In this document: in pieces, positions 8,236 to 16,237 of the stretch
Numbering within the stretch: position 1 is the first letter of the stretch
How the letters are laid out: each line of letters opens with the position of its first letter
Assembly: GCF_028683135.1 (NCBI RefSeq)
Contig: NZ_JAJUBB010000003.1
Coordinates: 248,001-312,000 of the forward strand
Length of the DNA: 64,000 nucleotides
Source: Enterovibrio qingdaonensis
GTDB lineage: Bacteria > Pseudomonadota > Gammaproteobacteria > Enterobacterales > Vibrionaceae
Direction: 5' to 3'
Notes under the pieces: generated by a model
What the model saw: only the letters and a program-made list of their open reading frames with translations
Told to the model about the DNA's origin: nothing
Databases searched by the model: none
Made by a program: the position numbers and the translations under genes

Positions 8236-9300
8236 ATGGAGAAACCAAGAATTGCCGTCGTCGGCGCAGGATTGATCGGCAAAAATCATATTCGACTCGT
8301 CTCGGAGAGCAAAGTGTGCGACTTAGCCGCGATTGTCGATCCGTTTGAAGCGAGCATCTCGCTAGCAAAAGAATATGGCGTGCCACATTTCGAAACACTA
8401 TTAGAGCTATTGGATTCGGGATTGGCAGATGGTGTGATTCTCGCGACACCAAACAACTTGCATGTTCAACAGGCCAAACTCTGTGTCGAGTACCGTATTC
8501 CCGCGCTTATTGAAAAGCCAGTTTCTCATACCGTTGCGGAAGGCAACGCATTGCTGGAAATTGCCACAAAAGAGCCAGGGATTTGGGACACCTTGCTGGT
8601 CGGTCACCACCGTATGCATAGCCCTATTATTAAACGCACTCGTGAAATCATAGATTCGGGAGCCATTGGCCAGATCGTGGCAACCCATGGTAGTGCTATG
8701 TTCTACAAGCCTGAGGATTACTTCGTCGCAGCGCCTTGGCGCACTAAAACAGGCGGCGGCCCTATTCTTATAAACCTTATTCACGACATCGGTAACTTAC
8801 GCTATCTCTGCGGTGAAATTGTTGCCGTTCAATCCATGGCGTCTAACCGTCGACGACAATTTGAGGTCGAAGATACCGTCGCGATTAGCTTGAGCTTTGC
8901 CAACGGTGCATTAGGCACTTTCCTTCTCTCAGATACTGCTGGGTCGGGGCGTAGCTGGGAACAAACGTCACAGGAAAACAAAGCCTATGCAAGCTATCCC
9001 GATGAAGATTGCTACCACATTGCAGGTACAAACGGCTCGATCTCTGTGCCAACAATGCGCCTTAAAACTTACAGAAACGAAGAAGACCGATCGTGGTGGA
9101 AGCCTTTCGAGTGCGAGGATGTTTCGCTAACGCGCAAAGACCCGCTGGTTGAACAGTTAAATCATTTTTGTCGTGTCATTCGTAAAGAAGAAAAGCCGCT
9201 AGTTACGGTAAGAGACGGTCTGCAAAACCTCCGCGTTACCGAAGCCGTGGTTGAAGCGGTTAAGACTGGTCGCACTGTATACATAGACGACATCGCTTAA
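8236..9300 (+). CDS. Gfo/Idh/MocA family NAD(P)-dependent oxidoreductase, candidate quinate/shikimate-type dehydrogenase
   Basis: The 354-residue protein has an N-terminal Rossmann domain with the dinucleotide motif VVGAGLIGKNH and the family EKP motif (ALIEKPVSHTV, near residue 95). The C-terminal substrate-binding sheet domain has a GGGPILINLIHDIGNL stretch, which places the catalytic Asp/His as in inositol and sugar dehydrogenases. The ribosome site AAGGAAG precedes the ATG. It lies in one operon with type II dehydroquinase and dehydroshikimate dehydratase, and no QuiA-, AroE- or YdiB-like gene is present. It may therefore oxidise a cyclitol such as quinate or shikimate to feed those enzymes. 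That role is inference; the family assignment is solid. Confidence 0.85.
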   Translation: MEKPRIAVVGAGLIGKNHIRLVSESKVCDLAAIVDPFEASISLAKEYGVPHFETLLELLDSGLADGVILATPNNLHVQQAKLCVEYRIPALIEKPVSHTVAEGNALLEIATKEPGIWDTLLVGHHRMHSPIIKRTREIIDSGAIGQIVATHGSAMFYKPEDYFVAAPWRTKTGGGPILINLIHDIGNLRYLCGEIVAVQSMASNRRRQFEVEDTVAISLSFANGALGTFLLSDTAGSGRSWEQTSQENKAYASYPDEDCYHIAGTNGSISVPTMRLKTYRNEEDRSWWKPFECEDVSLTRKDPLVEQLNHFCRVIRKEEKPLVTVRDGLQNLRVTEAVVEAVKTGRTVYIDDIA

Positions 9301-9309
9301 GGGGACGAA

Positions 9310-9765
9310 ATGAAATCTATTTTGGTTATGAACGGCCCAAACCTGAACATGTTAGGGCAACGTGAGCCTGCGCTATATGGTCACAGTACTTTGGCAGATG
9401 TCGAACAACTTTGTCGTGATACAGGTGATAAACATGGCATCGCGGTTGAATGCTTCCAAAGCAACCATGAAGGCGAATTGATAGATGCGCTGCACCGTGC
9501 TGGTCGAGCAGTAAAAGAAGGCAAGATGATTGGCGTTGTGTTCAACGCTGGTGCTTATACCCACACGTCAATTGCCATCTATGATGCCATTAAAGCCGCA
9601 GAAGTCCCGGTTATTGAAGTGCACATTTCTAATGTTCATGCTCGCGAATCTTTCCGTCATCATTCTTACCTCTCGCCAGTCGCCGAAGGCATAATCGTGG
9701 GCTTTGGTGTCGAAGGCTATGCCCTTGCAATCGATGGATTGGTTGCCAAACTAGGGAGCCAATAA
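9310..9765 (+). CDS. aroQ: Type II 3-dehydroquinate dehydratase, catabolic copy
   Basis: This 151-residue protein interconverts 3-dehydroquinate and 3-dehydroshikimate. It shows the type II signature MNGPNLNMLGQREPALYG, with the catalytic Arg and Tyr, then FQSNHEGELID, FNAGAYTHTSIAI and the active-site His region EVHISNVHARESFRHHS. Length matches the family (about 145-150). GGGGA lies directly before the ATG, the upstream oxidoreductase gene ends 9 bases earlier and quiC1 begins 3 bases after the stop. Its place between a dehydrogenase and a dehydroshikimate dehydratase argues for a catabolic role in the quinate/shikimate route, not aromatic amino acid synthesis. Confidence 0.95.
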   Translation: MKSILVMNGPNLNMLGQREPALYGHSTLADVEQLCRDTGDKHGIAVECFQSNHEGELIDALHRAGRAVKEGKMIGVVFNAGAYTHTSIAIYDAIKAAEVPVIEVHISNVHARESFRHHSYLSPVAEGIIVGFGVEGYALAIDGLVAKLGSQ

Positions 9766-9768
9766 ATT

Positions 9769-11622
9769 ATGATTTACTCCATCGCAACGGTTTGTCTTTC
9801 AGGCACTTTGAGACAAAAAATTGAGGCGATTGCCAAAGCAGGCTTCCGTGGTATCGAAATCTTTGAAAATGACTTAATCACCCACAATGGCTCCGTGCAT
9901 GAAATCCGCAGTATGCTGGATGACCACGGCCTTGAAGTCGTGACCTACCAGCCATTTCGCGATTTTGAAGGCCTTCCGGCTCCTTACCGTCAAAAGGCGT
10001 TTGACCGCGCAGAGCGTAAATTTGATTTGATGGAACAGTTAGGCACGGATTTGCTGATGGTATGCAGCAGCGTATCGCCAAATGCGTTAGGCGGCATTCA
10101 ACGCGCAGCAGATGATTTTCATGAGCTTGGCGAACGCGCGGCAAAGCGTAATATGCGGATTGCCTACGAAGCGTTGGGATGGGGTAAATACGTTTATGAT
10201 TACCGTGATTCGTGGGAAATCGTACGTCGCGCTAACCACCAGAATGTCGGTTTGTGCTTGGATACTTTCCATATTTTCTCAAGGCAAACCGAGCTGGACA
10301 CCATGCTCAATATTCCCGGAGACAGAATTTTTCTAGTACAAGTCGCTGATGCCCCTAGCCTTTCCATGGACCATCTAAGTTGGAGCAGGCATTATCGCTG
10401 CTTCCCGGGACAAGGTGATCTCCCACTCAATCAATTTGTGCAAAACCTTCATGCTACAGGCTATGACGGCCCGTTCTCATTAGAGATTTTCAACGACCAG
10501 TTCCGCGCTGGCTCAACAGAGAAGACCGCACGGGATGGCTACCGCTCATTGGTTTATGCAAACCAAGCAGCAGAGAAAAGTAACGACGTAGAAAATGCCA
10601 AGATCCCTGAGGTATCGGCACCTAGTGAAGTACAATTTATTGAGTTCGCCGTTAGTGAGAATGAAAAACTATCCCTAACGAAGTTACTTTCACAGCTTGG
10701 TTTCAGTCATGCCGCAACGCACAAACGCAAGGAAGTAGAGCTTTGGCGACAAGGCAATATAAACCTTGTGATGAACATGGAACCTGACAGTTTCGCTCAG
10801 AAGTTCCACCAACAACACGGCGTTTCCGTGTGTGCCGTAGGGCTAACTTGTCACAAAGTCAGTGACATGATCGAGCGAGCTAAAAAACTCGAATTTCGTC
10901 CTGTTTGTGGTAACTCAGAGACGGATACTCATGGTATTCCCGCCATTTATGGCCCTGGAGAAAGCCTGCTTTACATGGTCGATGATGCCGAACAGCCACC
11001 TCATTGGGAACGCGAGTTTGTTTGGAATGACGACGCCATGACATTCGCGTTTTTGGAGGGTGTCGATCACGTCGCGATAACAATGAGCTATGAAGAAATG
11101 CTTCACTCTGTGCTGCTTTACCGTTCTATGTTTAACATGACAACCATGCCAACCGTTGATGTGTCGGATCCCGGCGGTCTTATAAAAAGCCAGGCTCTTC
11201 AAACGCCGGACAAAGGTGTCAGTTTTACACTGAATTCCAGCCAAGCCTCCAGAACCGTTTCCAGTAGAATTCTCGACCAATACGCGGGGACGGGAGTAAA
11301 CCACATCGCGCTGTCTACGAAAGATATATTCGCCACCGCTGAGTTTATGGAGAAACAACAAACAACGACCATGCCCGTAACCGCAAACTATTATGATGAT
11401 TTGGCCGCACGCTTTGCCCTTTCCGATGAAACGATCGACAAGCTAAAGCGATACAACATCCTTTACGATGAAGACGACAACGGCAGTTTCTATCAACTGT
11501 ACACATCGATGTTTGCAGGTAGGTTCTGCTTTGAAATCGTACAGCGAAATGGTTATCAAGGATTTGGTGCTGCGAACAGCCAGATAAGATTGACCATGCA
11601 GGCAAGGGAGTTGGTGGGGTGA
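9769..11622 (+). CDS. quiC1: 3-dehydroshikimate dehydratase QuiC1 fused to a 4-hydroxyphenylpyruvate dioxygenase-like domain
   Basis: The 617-residue protein converts 3-dehydroshikimate to protocatechuate. Residues 1-265 form a xylose-isomerase-like TIM barrel; Glu134, Asp165, Gln191 and Glu239 occupy the positions of the metal ligands described for the Pseudomonas enzyme, and His168 and Arg210 are also present. Residues about 285-617 resemble hydroxyphenylpyruvate dioxygenase with two VOC-type halves (GVDHVAITMS, GVNHIALSTKDI, FCFEIVQRNGYQGFG), keeping the two His and one Glu of the iron site; the function of this half is unclear in the family. The size and fusion match QuiC1/QsuB. It ends the gntR-led operon and feeds the protocatechuate operon at 15-22 kb. 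Confidence 0.93.
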   Translation: MIYSIATVCLSGTLRQKIEAIAKAGFRGIEIFENDLITHNGSVHEIRSMLDDHGLEVVTYQPFRDFEGLPAPYRQKAFDRAERKFDLMEQLGTDLLMVCSSVSPNALGGIQRAADDFHELGERAAKRNMRIAYEALGWGKYVYDYRDSWEIVRRANHQNVGLCLDTFHIFSRQTELDTMLNIPGDRIFLVQVADAPSLSMDHLSWSRHYRCFPGQGDLPLNQFVQNLHATGYDGPFSLEIFNDQFRAGSTEKTARDGYRSLVYANQAAEKSNDVENAKIPEVSAPSEVQFIEFAVSENEKLSLTKLLSQLGFSHAATHKRKEVELWRQGNINLVMNMEPDSFAQKFHQQHGVSVCAVGLTCHKVSDMIERAKKLEFRPVCGNSETDTHGIPAIYGPGESLLYMVDDAEQPPHWEREFVWNDDAMTFAFLEGVDHVAITMSYEEMLHSVLLYRSMFNMTTMPTVDVSDPGGLIKSQALQTPDKGVSFTLNSSQASRTVSSRILDQYAGTGVNHIALSTKDIFATAEFMEKQQTTTMPVTANYYDDLAARFALSDETIDKLKRYNILYDEDDNGSFYQLYTSMFAGRFCFEIVQRNGYQGFGAANSQIRLTMQARELVG

Positions 11623-11628
11623 AAGCAA

Positions 11629-11690
11629 TTTCGATTCTTGCATCAACCAAGAATCGAAAATGCGGCCACGTAGTTACTGGCCGATTTACA
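11629..11690 (+). terminator. Tandem hairpins after quiC1
   Basis: A perfect 12-bp stem (TTTCGATTCTTG, 7-base loop, CAAGAATCGAAA) starts seven bases after the quiC1 stop. A 6-bp GC-rich stem (CGGCCA/TGGCCG) at 11663-11683 with a short ATTT follows it. There is no long T run, so this is a likely but not classical terminator. Confidence 0.5.
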
Positions 11691-11731
11691 CCTCAATGGA
11701 GGAATGCCCTTCTGCTCCCGTGTGATTTAAT

Positions 11732-11968
11732 CTACTGCTGCGAAACAGTTCCGCACTTCTCGCATTTGTATTTCGCTACATCGTCGTCATAACTCGCGAT
11801 GGGTGACGTCTCGTCGGAAGAAAAGAAAGACATGATATACTGCGTCTTGTTTTTATCACCATCAACGCTTGCCGATTCTTCTTGTGGCAGTTCGATATGA
11901 GGTGTCAGCGCATTACATTTTTCACAATTTAACGGATGTTTAATGTAATTACTTTCTAGCATTTGCAT
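11732..11968 (-). CDS. Small zinc-ribbon protein, function unknown
   Basis: This 78-residue protein carries CxxC pairs at each end (NCEKCNA, Cys15/Cys18, and YKCEKCGT, Cys69/Cys72), as expected for a zinc ribbon. The acidic and polar middle (SFFSSDETSPIASYDDD) is not conserved in any family I can name. It is the last of three minus-strand genes (membrane protein, PPOX-fold protein, zinc ribbon), with about 75 bases between it and the preceding one, so it may have its own promoter. It appears unrelated to the catabolic genes around it. I trust it as a gene because of the paired cysteines, but give no function. Confidence 0.65.
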   Translation of the reverse strand: MQMLESNYIKHPLNCEKCNALTPHIELPQEESASVDGDKNKTQYIMSFFSSDETSPIASYDDDVAKYKCEKCGTVSQQ

Positions 11969-12043
11969 TCCCTATCAGTGGTTAAAAATGTACATCGAAA
12001 AATCAGTAGCACTGTTTGAGGTTCAAATGCCCTATTCACAAAA

Positions 12044-12607
12044 CTAAGATTCGTCCAACCCCGTACGCTTTGCGATCTCAGTTTCAAAGCCGTCTAGACT
12101 TGTCTGGTTCTTTTTCAACCAATACTTTTCAATCCCTTCTTGCCCTTGCTTCTCTGACCATTTGGCCAGATCATCACGGTCTGCCTCATAAGAAAAATAA
12201 GGGACAGACATGCCACACGATGCTTGCACCATAGTGATATCAAGTAAGAATATTTGGCGAGCGGCGACACTTTGGGGAAACAGGCGAGAGTACTCGTCCC
12301 ACTCTGCATCTTTGTTATGTAGTACTTTGGCTTTTCCATAGGCGCGAAGTATCAATGGTGCACCTTCAAAGGCACAGAACATAATAGTCATACGAGGATC
12401 TCGTATGACATGTGATGCCGACTCGTTCCCACTTCCCGTCAGATTTAGCCACGCTATTTGCGTAGGGCTAATAACGCTTAACGACTCTCCACCTTTGGGA
12501 GAAATATTGACACATCCCGTATCAGCCGCAGAACCAACGAAGAAGATCTTTTGATTTTGAATAAACGCGATGTGCTTTTCGGATAACGCTGAAAACTGTT
12601 TCCCCAT
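12044..12607 (-). CDS. Pyridoxamine 5'-phosphate oxidase family (PPOX) protein
   Basis: The 187-residue protein has the split-barrel flavin-binding fold of the PPOX superfamily. The N-terminal half contains FFVGSAADTGCVNISPKGG and RDPRMTIMFCAFEGAPLILRAYG, typical of the group sometimes annotated as pyridoxamine 5'-phosphate oxidase family. The C-terminal part (SVPYFSYEADRDDLAKW) is also a familiar feature of these proteins. It lacks the extended PdxH C-terminus, so it is unlikely to be the vitamin B6 enzyme itself, and FMN or F420-type reduction is only a guess. It lies 14 bases downstream of the small membrane protein gene, on the same strand. Confidence 0.85.
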   Translation of the reverse strand: MGKQFSALSEKHIAFIQNQKIFFVGSAADTGCVNISPKGGESLSVISPTQIAWLNLTGSGNESASHVIRDPRMTIMFCAFEGAPLILRAYGKAKVLHNKDAEWDEYSRLFPQSVAARQIFLLDITMVQASCGMSVPYFSYEADRDDLAKWSEKQGQEGIEKYWLKKNQTSLDGFETEIAKRTGLDES

Positions 12608-12621
12608 AACTGGATACGTCC

Positions 12622-12930
12622 TTATCCTTTTACCTTAAAAAATGTTGATGGCGTAAATTCGAAGTTTCTACGCACACACTCTTTTCTAAATTGATGTTCC
12701 TTGTAGTGCCACGTTAGCAAAGACATCGGATACGCGAGGAGCAGAATGGCAATCCAATAGTAGCTATCCATCAACAATGAAACGATGACATCAACACCAA
12801 AGAAAACAGATATGCCTGACAGGATGATAGACAAGATTATGGCGTCTTTAACAATATCACCCACGATATAATCAAATTGCCCCTTCGCCCTGCGAGTCTT
12901 CCAGGCGTAGAAGTCCTCATCTTTTTTCAT
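12622..12930 (-). CDS. Small two-helix membrane protein, unknown function
   Basis: This 102-residue protein has two predicted transmembrane helices (about residues 27-50 and 58-76: DAIILSIILSGISVFFGVDV and YWIAILLLAYPMSLLTWHY) between charged ends. ATG at 12930 is preferred over the TTG two codons earlier because AAAGGA lies 6 bases before it. No family is recognised. It precedes the PPOX-fold gene by 14 bases and is probably co-transcribed with it. Confidence 0.6.
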   Translation of the reverse strand: MKKDEDFYAWKTRRAKGQFDYIVGDIVKDAIILSIILSGISVFFGVDVIVSLLMDSYYWIAILLLAYPMSLLTWHYKEHQFRKECVRRNFEFTPSTFFKVKG

Positions 12931-13240
12931 GACCAATCCTTTGGTTAGCTATGGGTGACAACTAAAATTCAGCGTTACTTTTCAGCGGTATACCACTAGA
13001 AAACACATCACATCCAAAACATCTTAGATACATAAAAATGACATTAGCAAAACTTCACCACTGAGCGATAGATTGTCCAACGTGCGTTCACACGCATAAT
13101 TTAATGAGAATGGATGTCATTGAGATCAATATGTCCAGCCAAGTTTTATCGCGATGTAACTCACAGCTAAAACCAATTACTGACTCCTACCTTCAAACTT
13201 GCTATAACCAACTTACTTGCTGACAAAACAAACAAAAGAT
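12931..13240. other. Intergenic region upstream of the membrane-protein and ModF-like genes
   Basis: About 310 bases without a gene between divergent transcription units. It is AT-rich and must carry promoters for both sides, but I see no clear hairpin, repeat or operator. Confidence 0.5.
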
Positions 13241-14692
13241 ATGGATATCAACTTCAATCGGTTCGCCGCGGAAGGCGCAACGTCAACGCTTAGCATAGAA
13301 AGCTGGACCATTGCCCATGCTGAATCTTGGGCGGTATTTAGCACTGAGGGAGACATTGGCTCTCTACTTGGTGGGGTTTTCGGCGGCACTATCACGTTTC
13401 AAGGCGAGTTAGTAAAAGGCGACCTAAAAATCTCACAAGTGTCGTTAGTTGAGCAGCAAAAACTCCTTGAACAAGAGCGTGAAAAAGATGACACCGATTT
13501 CCTCGATCGCATTGATACAGGCACCCGTGTTTACGATCTTGTTTTTGAGCAATGCGAAGACGCCGCACTGACACAGCAGTTGATTGAAGATCTTGATCTA
13601 CGTGACCTTGAAGAGAGCGGCTTTCGCGTGCTTTCTACCGGCGAAACCCGTCGCGTAATGTTAGCGCGTGCGTTGGCTGAAAAGCCTGACTTTTTGGTGT
13701 TGGATAACCCTTTCGCCGGTTTGGACATTGCCCACCGTCAATCGCTCGCTGACTATCTTGAAAAGCTATCTGAATCCGTTCAAATGTTGGTGGTCTTCGC
13801 ACGGGAAGAAGACTTACCTAATTGGGTTGATCATGTGGCGATGTTCGAACGTGGAAAATTGGTTGAGTTGATAGACAAAGCTGGATGGGATAACCACCCT
13901 ATTATTCAACAAATCGCGTCGCAGTCTGAGCAACAAAGTGAAGAGATGATGGCGCTAATTCGTCGCTATCAACACAATACGCTGTTTGAAAACCCGATTT
14001 TTGAGTTGAAAAACGGCAAAGTTGAATACACGGAAAAGACCATTTTTACCGACGTAAACTGGCGAATTGATAAAGGCGAGCATTGGCAAGTCAAAGGCCC
14101 GAATGGGTGCGGGAAAAGCACCATTCTCGGGATGATCTTCGGCGATCATCCCCAGTGCTACAGTAATGACATTCACATCTTTGGTAAAAAGCGCGGCTCT
14201 GGCGAAACAGTGTGGGAGATTAAAAAGCACATAGGCATGGTGTCCTCTGCGCTTCATTTACAATATCGAGTTAATTGCACCGCACTTGATGTGATTCTCT
14301 CAGGCTTTTACGACTCGATCGGCTTGTATTCCCAGCCAAGCATTCAAGAGCAAACCATTGCACGCGAATGGTTGGATATCCTTCACATGAGCCAATATGT
14401 GAAAACACCTTTCAGAAAGCTAGAATACGGACAACAACGACTACTGCTCATTGCCCGTGCGATTGTAAAGCAACCAACGCTTTTGATTCTGGATGAGCCT
14501 TATCAGGGATTGGATTACTTGGGGCGTAGGTTGATGAAAAATACCTTAGAGTTGATCGCGCGGGAGAATCTGAGTCAGCTTCTTTATGTTTCACACTATC
14601 AAGATGATGAATTGGAAAGTATTCGAAATTCGTTGACGTTTGTGTACGACGAGTGTCGTCAGTGTTATCGAACCCAATTAGAAAAAGGATAA
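13241..14692 (+). CDS. ModF-like tandem ABC ATPase with a degenerate first nucleotide-binding domain
   Basis: The protein of about 483 residues has the length and two-domain layout of ModF, an ABC ATPase without membrane partner that is linked to molybdate transport in E. coli. The second domain is intact: Walker A GPNGCGKST, signature-like LEYGQQRLLLIARA and Walker B LLILDEP. The first domain keeps the signature (LSTGETRRVMLARAL), but its Walker A position reads FSTEGDIGSLLGG, with no GKS/T lysine, and its Walker B reads FLVLDNP, with Asn in place of the catalytic Glu. ATG at 13241 is used rather than the TTG at 13217; neither has a strong ribosome site. No molybdate transport gene is nearby, so its substrate link is uncertain. 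Confidence 0.82.
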   Translation: MDINFNRFAAEGATSTLSIESWTIAHAESWAVFSTEGDIGSLLGGVFGGTITFQGELVKGDLKISQVSLVEQQKLLEQEREKDDTDFLDRIDTGTRVYDLVFEQCEDAALTQQLIEDLDLRDLEESGFRVLSTGETRRVMLARALAEKPDFLVLDNPFAGLDIAHRQSLADYLEKLSESVQMLVVFAREEDLPNWVDHVAMFERGKLVELIDKAGWDNHPIIQQIASQSEQQSEEMMALIRRYQHNTLFENPIFELKNGKVEYTEKTIFTDVNWRIDKGEHWQVKGPNGCGKSTILGMIFGDHPQCYSNDIHIFGKKRGSGETVWEIKKHIGMVSSALHLQYRVNCTALDVILSGFYDSIGLYSQPSIQEQTIAREWLDILHMSQYVKTPFRKLEYGQQRLLLIARAIVKQPTLLILDEPYQGLDYLGRRLMKNTLELIARENLSQLLYVSHYQDDELESIRNSLTFVYDECRQCYRTQLEKG

Positions 14693-14720
14693 AACAAGGC
14701 CGCACCAGCGGCCTTTGTCT
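14691..14720. terminator. Bidirectional terminator after the ModF-like gene
   Basis: An 8-bp GC-rich stem AAGGCCGC/GCGGCCTT with loop ACCA lies between convergent genes. On the minus strand it is followed by TTGTTTT; on the plus strand by TGTCT. Confidence 0.75.
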
Positions 14721-14730
14721 ATTGTGACAT

Positions 14731-15069
14731 TCAATAGCCCATAAACTTATCAATCAAGATTTCCAGCTTACCTTCCAGTTCGCCTTCAAAGTCGTCAAGA
14801 TTCTTATCAAACTTTTGAAGGTACTTACCTGCCTGATCTCGGTTCATCTTTTTTCCGAGCACATTAAACTGCATTTCAGGCAGTGTCTTGTCATTTCGTG
14901 GAACGACAACCAGTGAAATAAATGCCGTATTTAACGCGTTCATCTCTTCCAGTATGTACTGGCAAAAATCGTCAATTTTGCTGCTCCCCTGAGGACCAAG
15001 ACACCCTGGTTCGAGCCTACAAATAACATTCAGTTTCATGCCCTCTGGTACTATTGCCGCACTTCCCAT
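14731..15069 (-). CDS. Conserved-looking small protein of unknown function
   Basis: The 112-residue protein has no recognised domain. It opens with a beta-rich stretch (MKLNVICRLEPGCLGPQG from about residue 11), followed by amphipathic helices and an acidic C-terminal helix (KNLDDFEGELEGKLEILIDKFMGY). The Met at residue 11 could be the true start. It converges on the ModF-like gene, sharing its terminator, and stands alone on its strand. It could be a small cytosolic protein related to a ferredoxin-like or thioredoxin-like fold because of LEPGCLGPQGSSKIDDFCQYI, but that is weak. Confidence 0.55.
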   Translation of the reverse strand: MGSAAIVPEGMKLNVICRLEPGCLGPQGSSKIDDFCQYILEEMNALNTAFISLVVVPRNDKTLPEMQFNVLGKKMNRDQAGKYLQKFDKNLDDFEGELEGKLEILIDKFMGY

Positions 15070-15120
15070 CTATATGCACTCATATTTATATATTTAACAT
15101 TTAGCGTAGTGCAACCAAAA

Positions 15121-15160
15121 CAAAAACGCCCAGAGCATCATGACGAAACACTCTGGGCAC
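15121..15160 (-). terminator. Terminator of the protocatechuate operon
   Basis: An 8-bp stem GCCCAGAG/CTCTGGGC with a 15-base loop precedes TTTTTGTTTTG on the minus strand, just after the aldo/keto reductase gene. Confidence 0.8.
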
Positions 15161-15186
15161 TAATTGATGAATTTTCAGGGCGGTTT

Positions 15187-16197
15187 TTAGTGTCTATCTC
15201 TTTCCGAGTCCATCACTTTCATCTGACCTTCACTGTATCGCTCACCAATGACAAGATCATCATGCATAAGAGAAGAAAGATGTGCCAATAGCTCAGGTGA
15301 CATTGTCACGCCAATCGCACCGGCATTTTCACGCATGTAATCAATATGCTTAGTACCAGGAATCGGCACCAAGGTTTTCAAGCCCTGGTGGTTTGGTTGG
15401 TTGACTATCCATGCCAGCGCGAGTTGCGCCAATGAACAGTTCAGTTCTCTCGCGACTTCTTCCAATGGCTTTAGTAGTTCGCTGTTTCTTGCAAAAGCGT
15501 CGGATTCAAATCTTGGTCTCGCATTTGACGTACGAATGTCGCCGTCAGTGAGACGTGAAGCTTCTTGGGCTTTCCCCGTCAGGAACTGGCGTCCTAACGG
15601 CGAGAATGGCACAAACGTTGTGCCCAGCTCTTCGCAAACATCGAGCATTTTCAATTCAGGCAATCGAGTCCAAAGCGAATACTCCGACTGCACGGCCGCT
15701 ATTCGGTGAACCGAATTTGCGCGTCGTAATGTATCGCTGGAGACTTCAGACAAGCCGATTTCGCGGATTTTCCCTTCCTTGACCAAATCTGCCAATGCAC
15801 CAACGCTCTCCTCGATAGGCACATTAGGATCGAGTCGGTGCAGGTAGTACAGGTCGATGACATCGGTTTCCAGTCGCTTTAGGCTGGCCTCACATTGCAA
15901 GCGAATGGTTTCCGGTCTGCCATCTATGGTCGGTTTTCCGTCTTTGGAGAAAAGCGCGCATTTGCTGGCAAGAACATACTCACTTCGGCGGTGTTTCACC
16001 GCCTTCGCGATCAGCTCTTCGTTTTTACCGCCGCCATACATGGTGGCGGTATCGAGGAAATCATAACCCACGTCGAGTGCTTCATTGAGTAACTGGATGG
16101 AGGTCGGTTCATCACTTGGGCCATAGCCGTGAGACATGCTCATACAACCAAGTCCAATCGGTGATACCACCAGTGATCCAATGTTGCGTTTTTCCAT
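15187..16197 (-). CDS. Aldo/keto reductase, last gene of the protocatechuate operon
   Basis: The protein of about 336 residues is a TIM-barrel NADPH-dependent reductase. It shows the family motifs GYDFLDTATMYGGGKNEE (Asp and Tyr of the tetrad), the Lys in VLASKCALF, the His in DLYYLHRLDPNVPIE, and the cofactor region FVPFSPLGRQFLTG with a later LVPIPGTK. ATG at 16197 is chosen over 16206 because AAGGA sits nine bases upstream. It follows ligC by 40 bases on the same strand and ends at a terminator, so it is probably part of the operon. Its job is unknown; reduction of an aldehyde side product, such as the ring-cleavage semialdehyde, is conceivable but unproven. Confidence 0.85.
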   Translation of the reverse strand: MEKRNIGSLVVSPIGLGCMSMSHGYGPSDEPTSIQLLNEALDVGYDFLDTATMYGGGKNEELIAKAVKHRRSEYVLASKCALFSKDGKPTIDGRPETIRLQCEASLKRLETDVIDLYYLHRLDPNVPIEESVGALADLVKEGKIREIGLSEVSSDTLRRANSVHRIAAVQSEYSLWTRLPELKMLDVCEELGTTFVPFSPLGRQFLTGKAQEASRLTDGDIRTSNARPRFESDAFARNSELLKPLEEVARELNCSLAQLALAWIVNQPNHQGLKTLVPIPGTKHIDYMRENAGAIGVTMSPELLAHLSSLMHDDLVIGERYSEGQMKVMDSERDRH

Positions 16198-16237
16198 AGG
16201 TGTCATTCCTTCTGCTTTTTCTTATTCTTTGCGTGAG

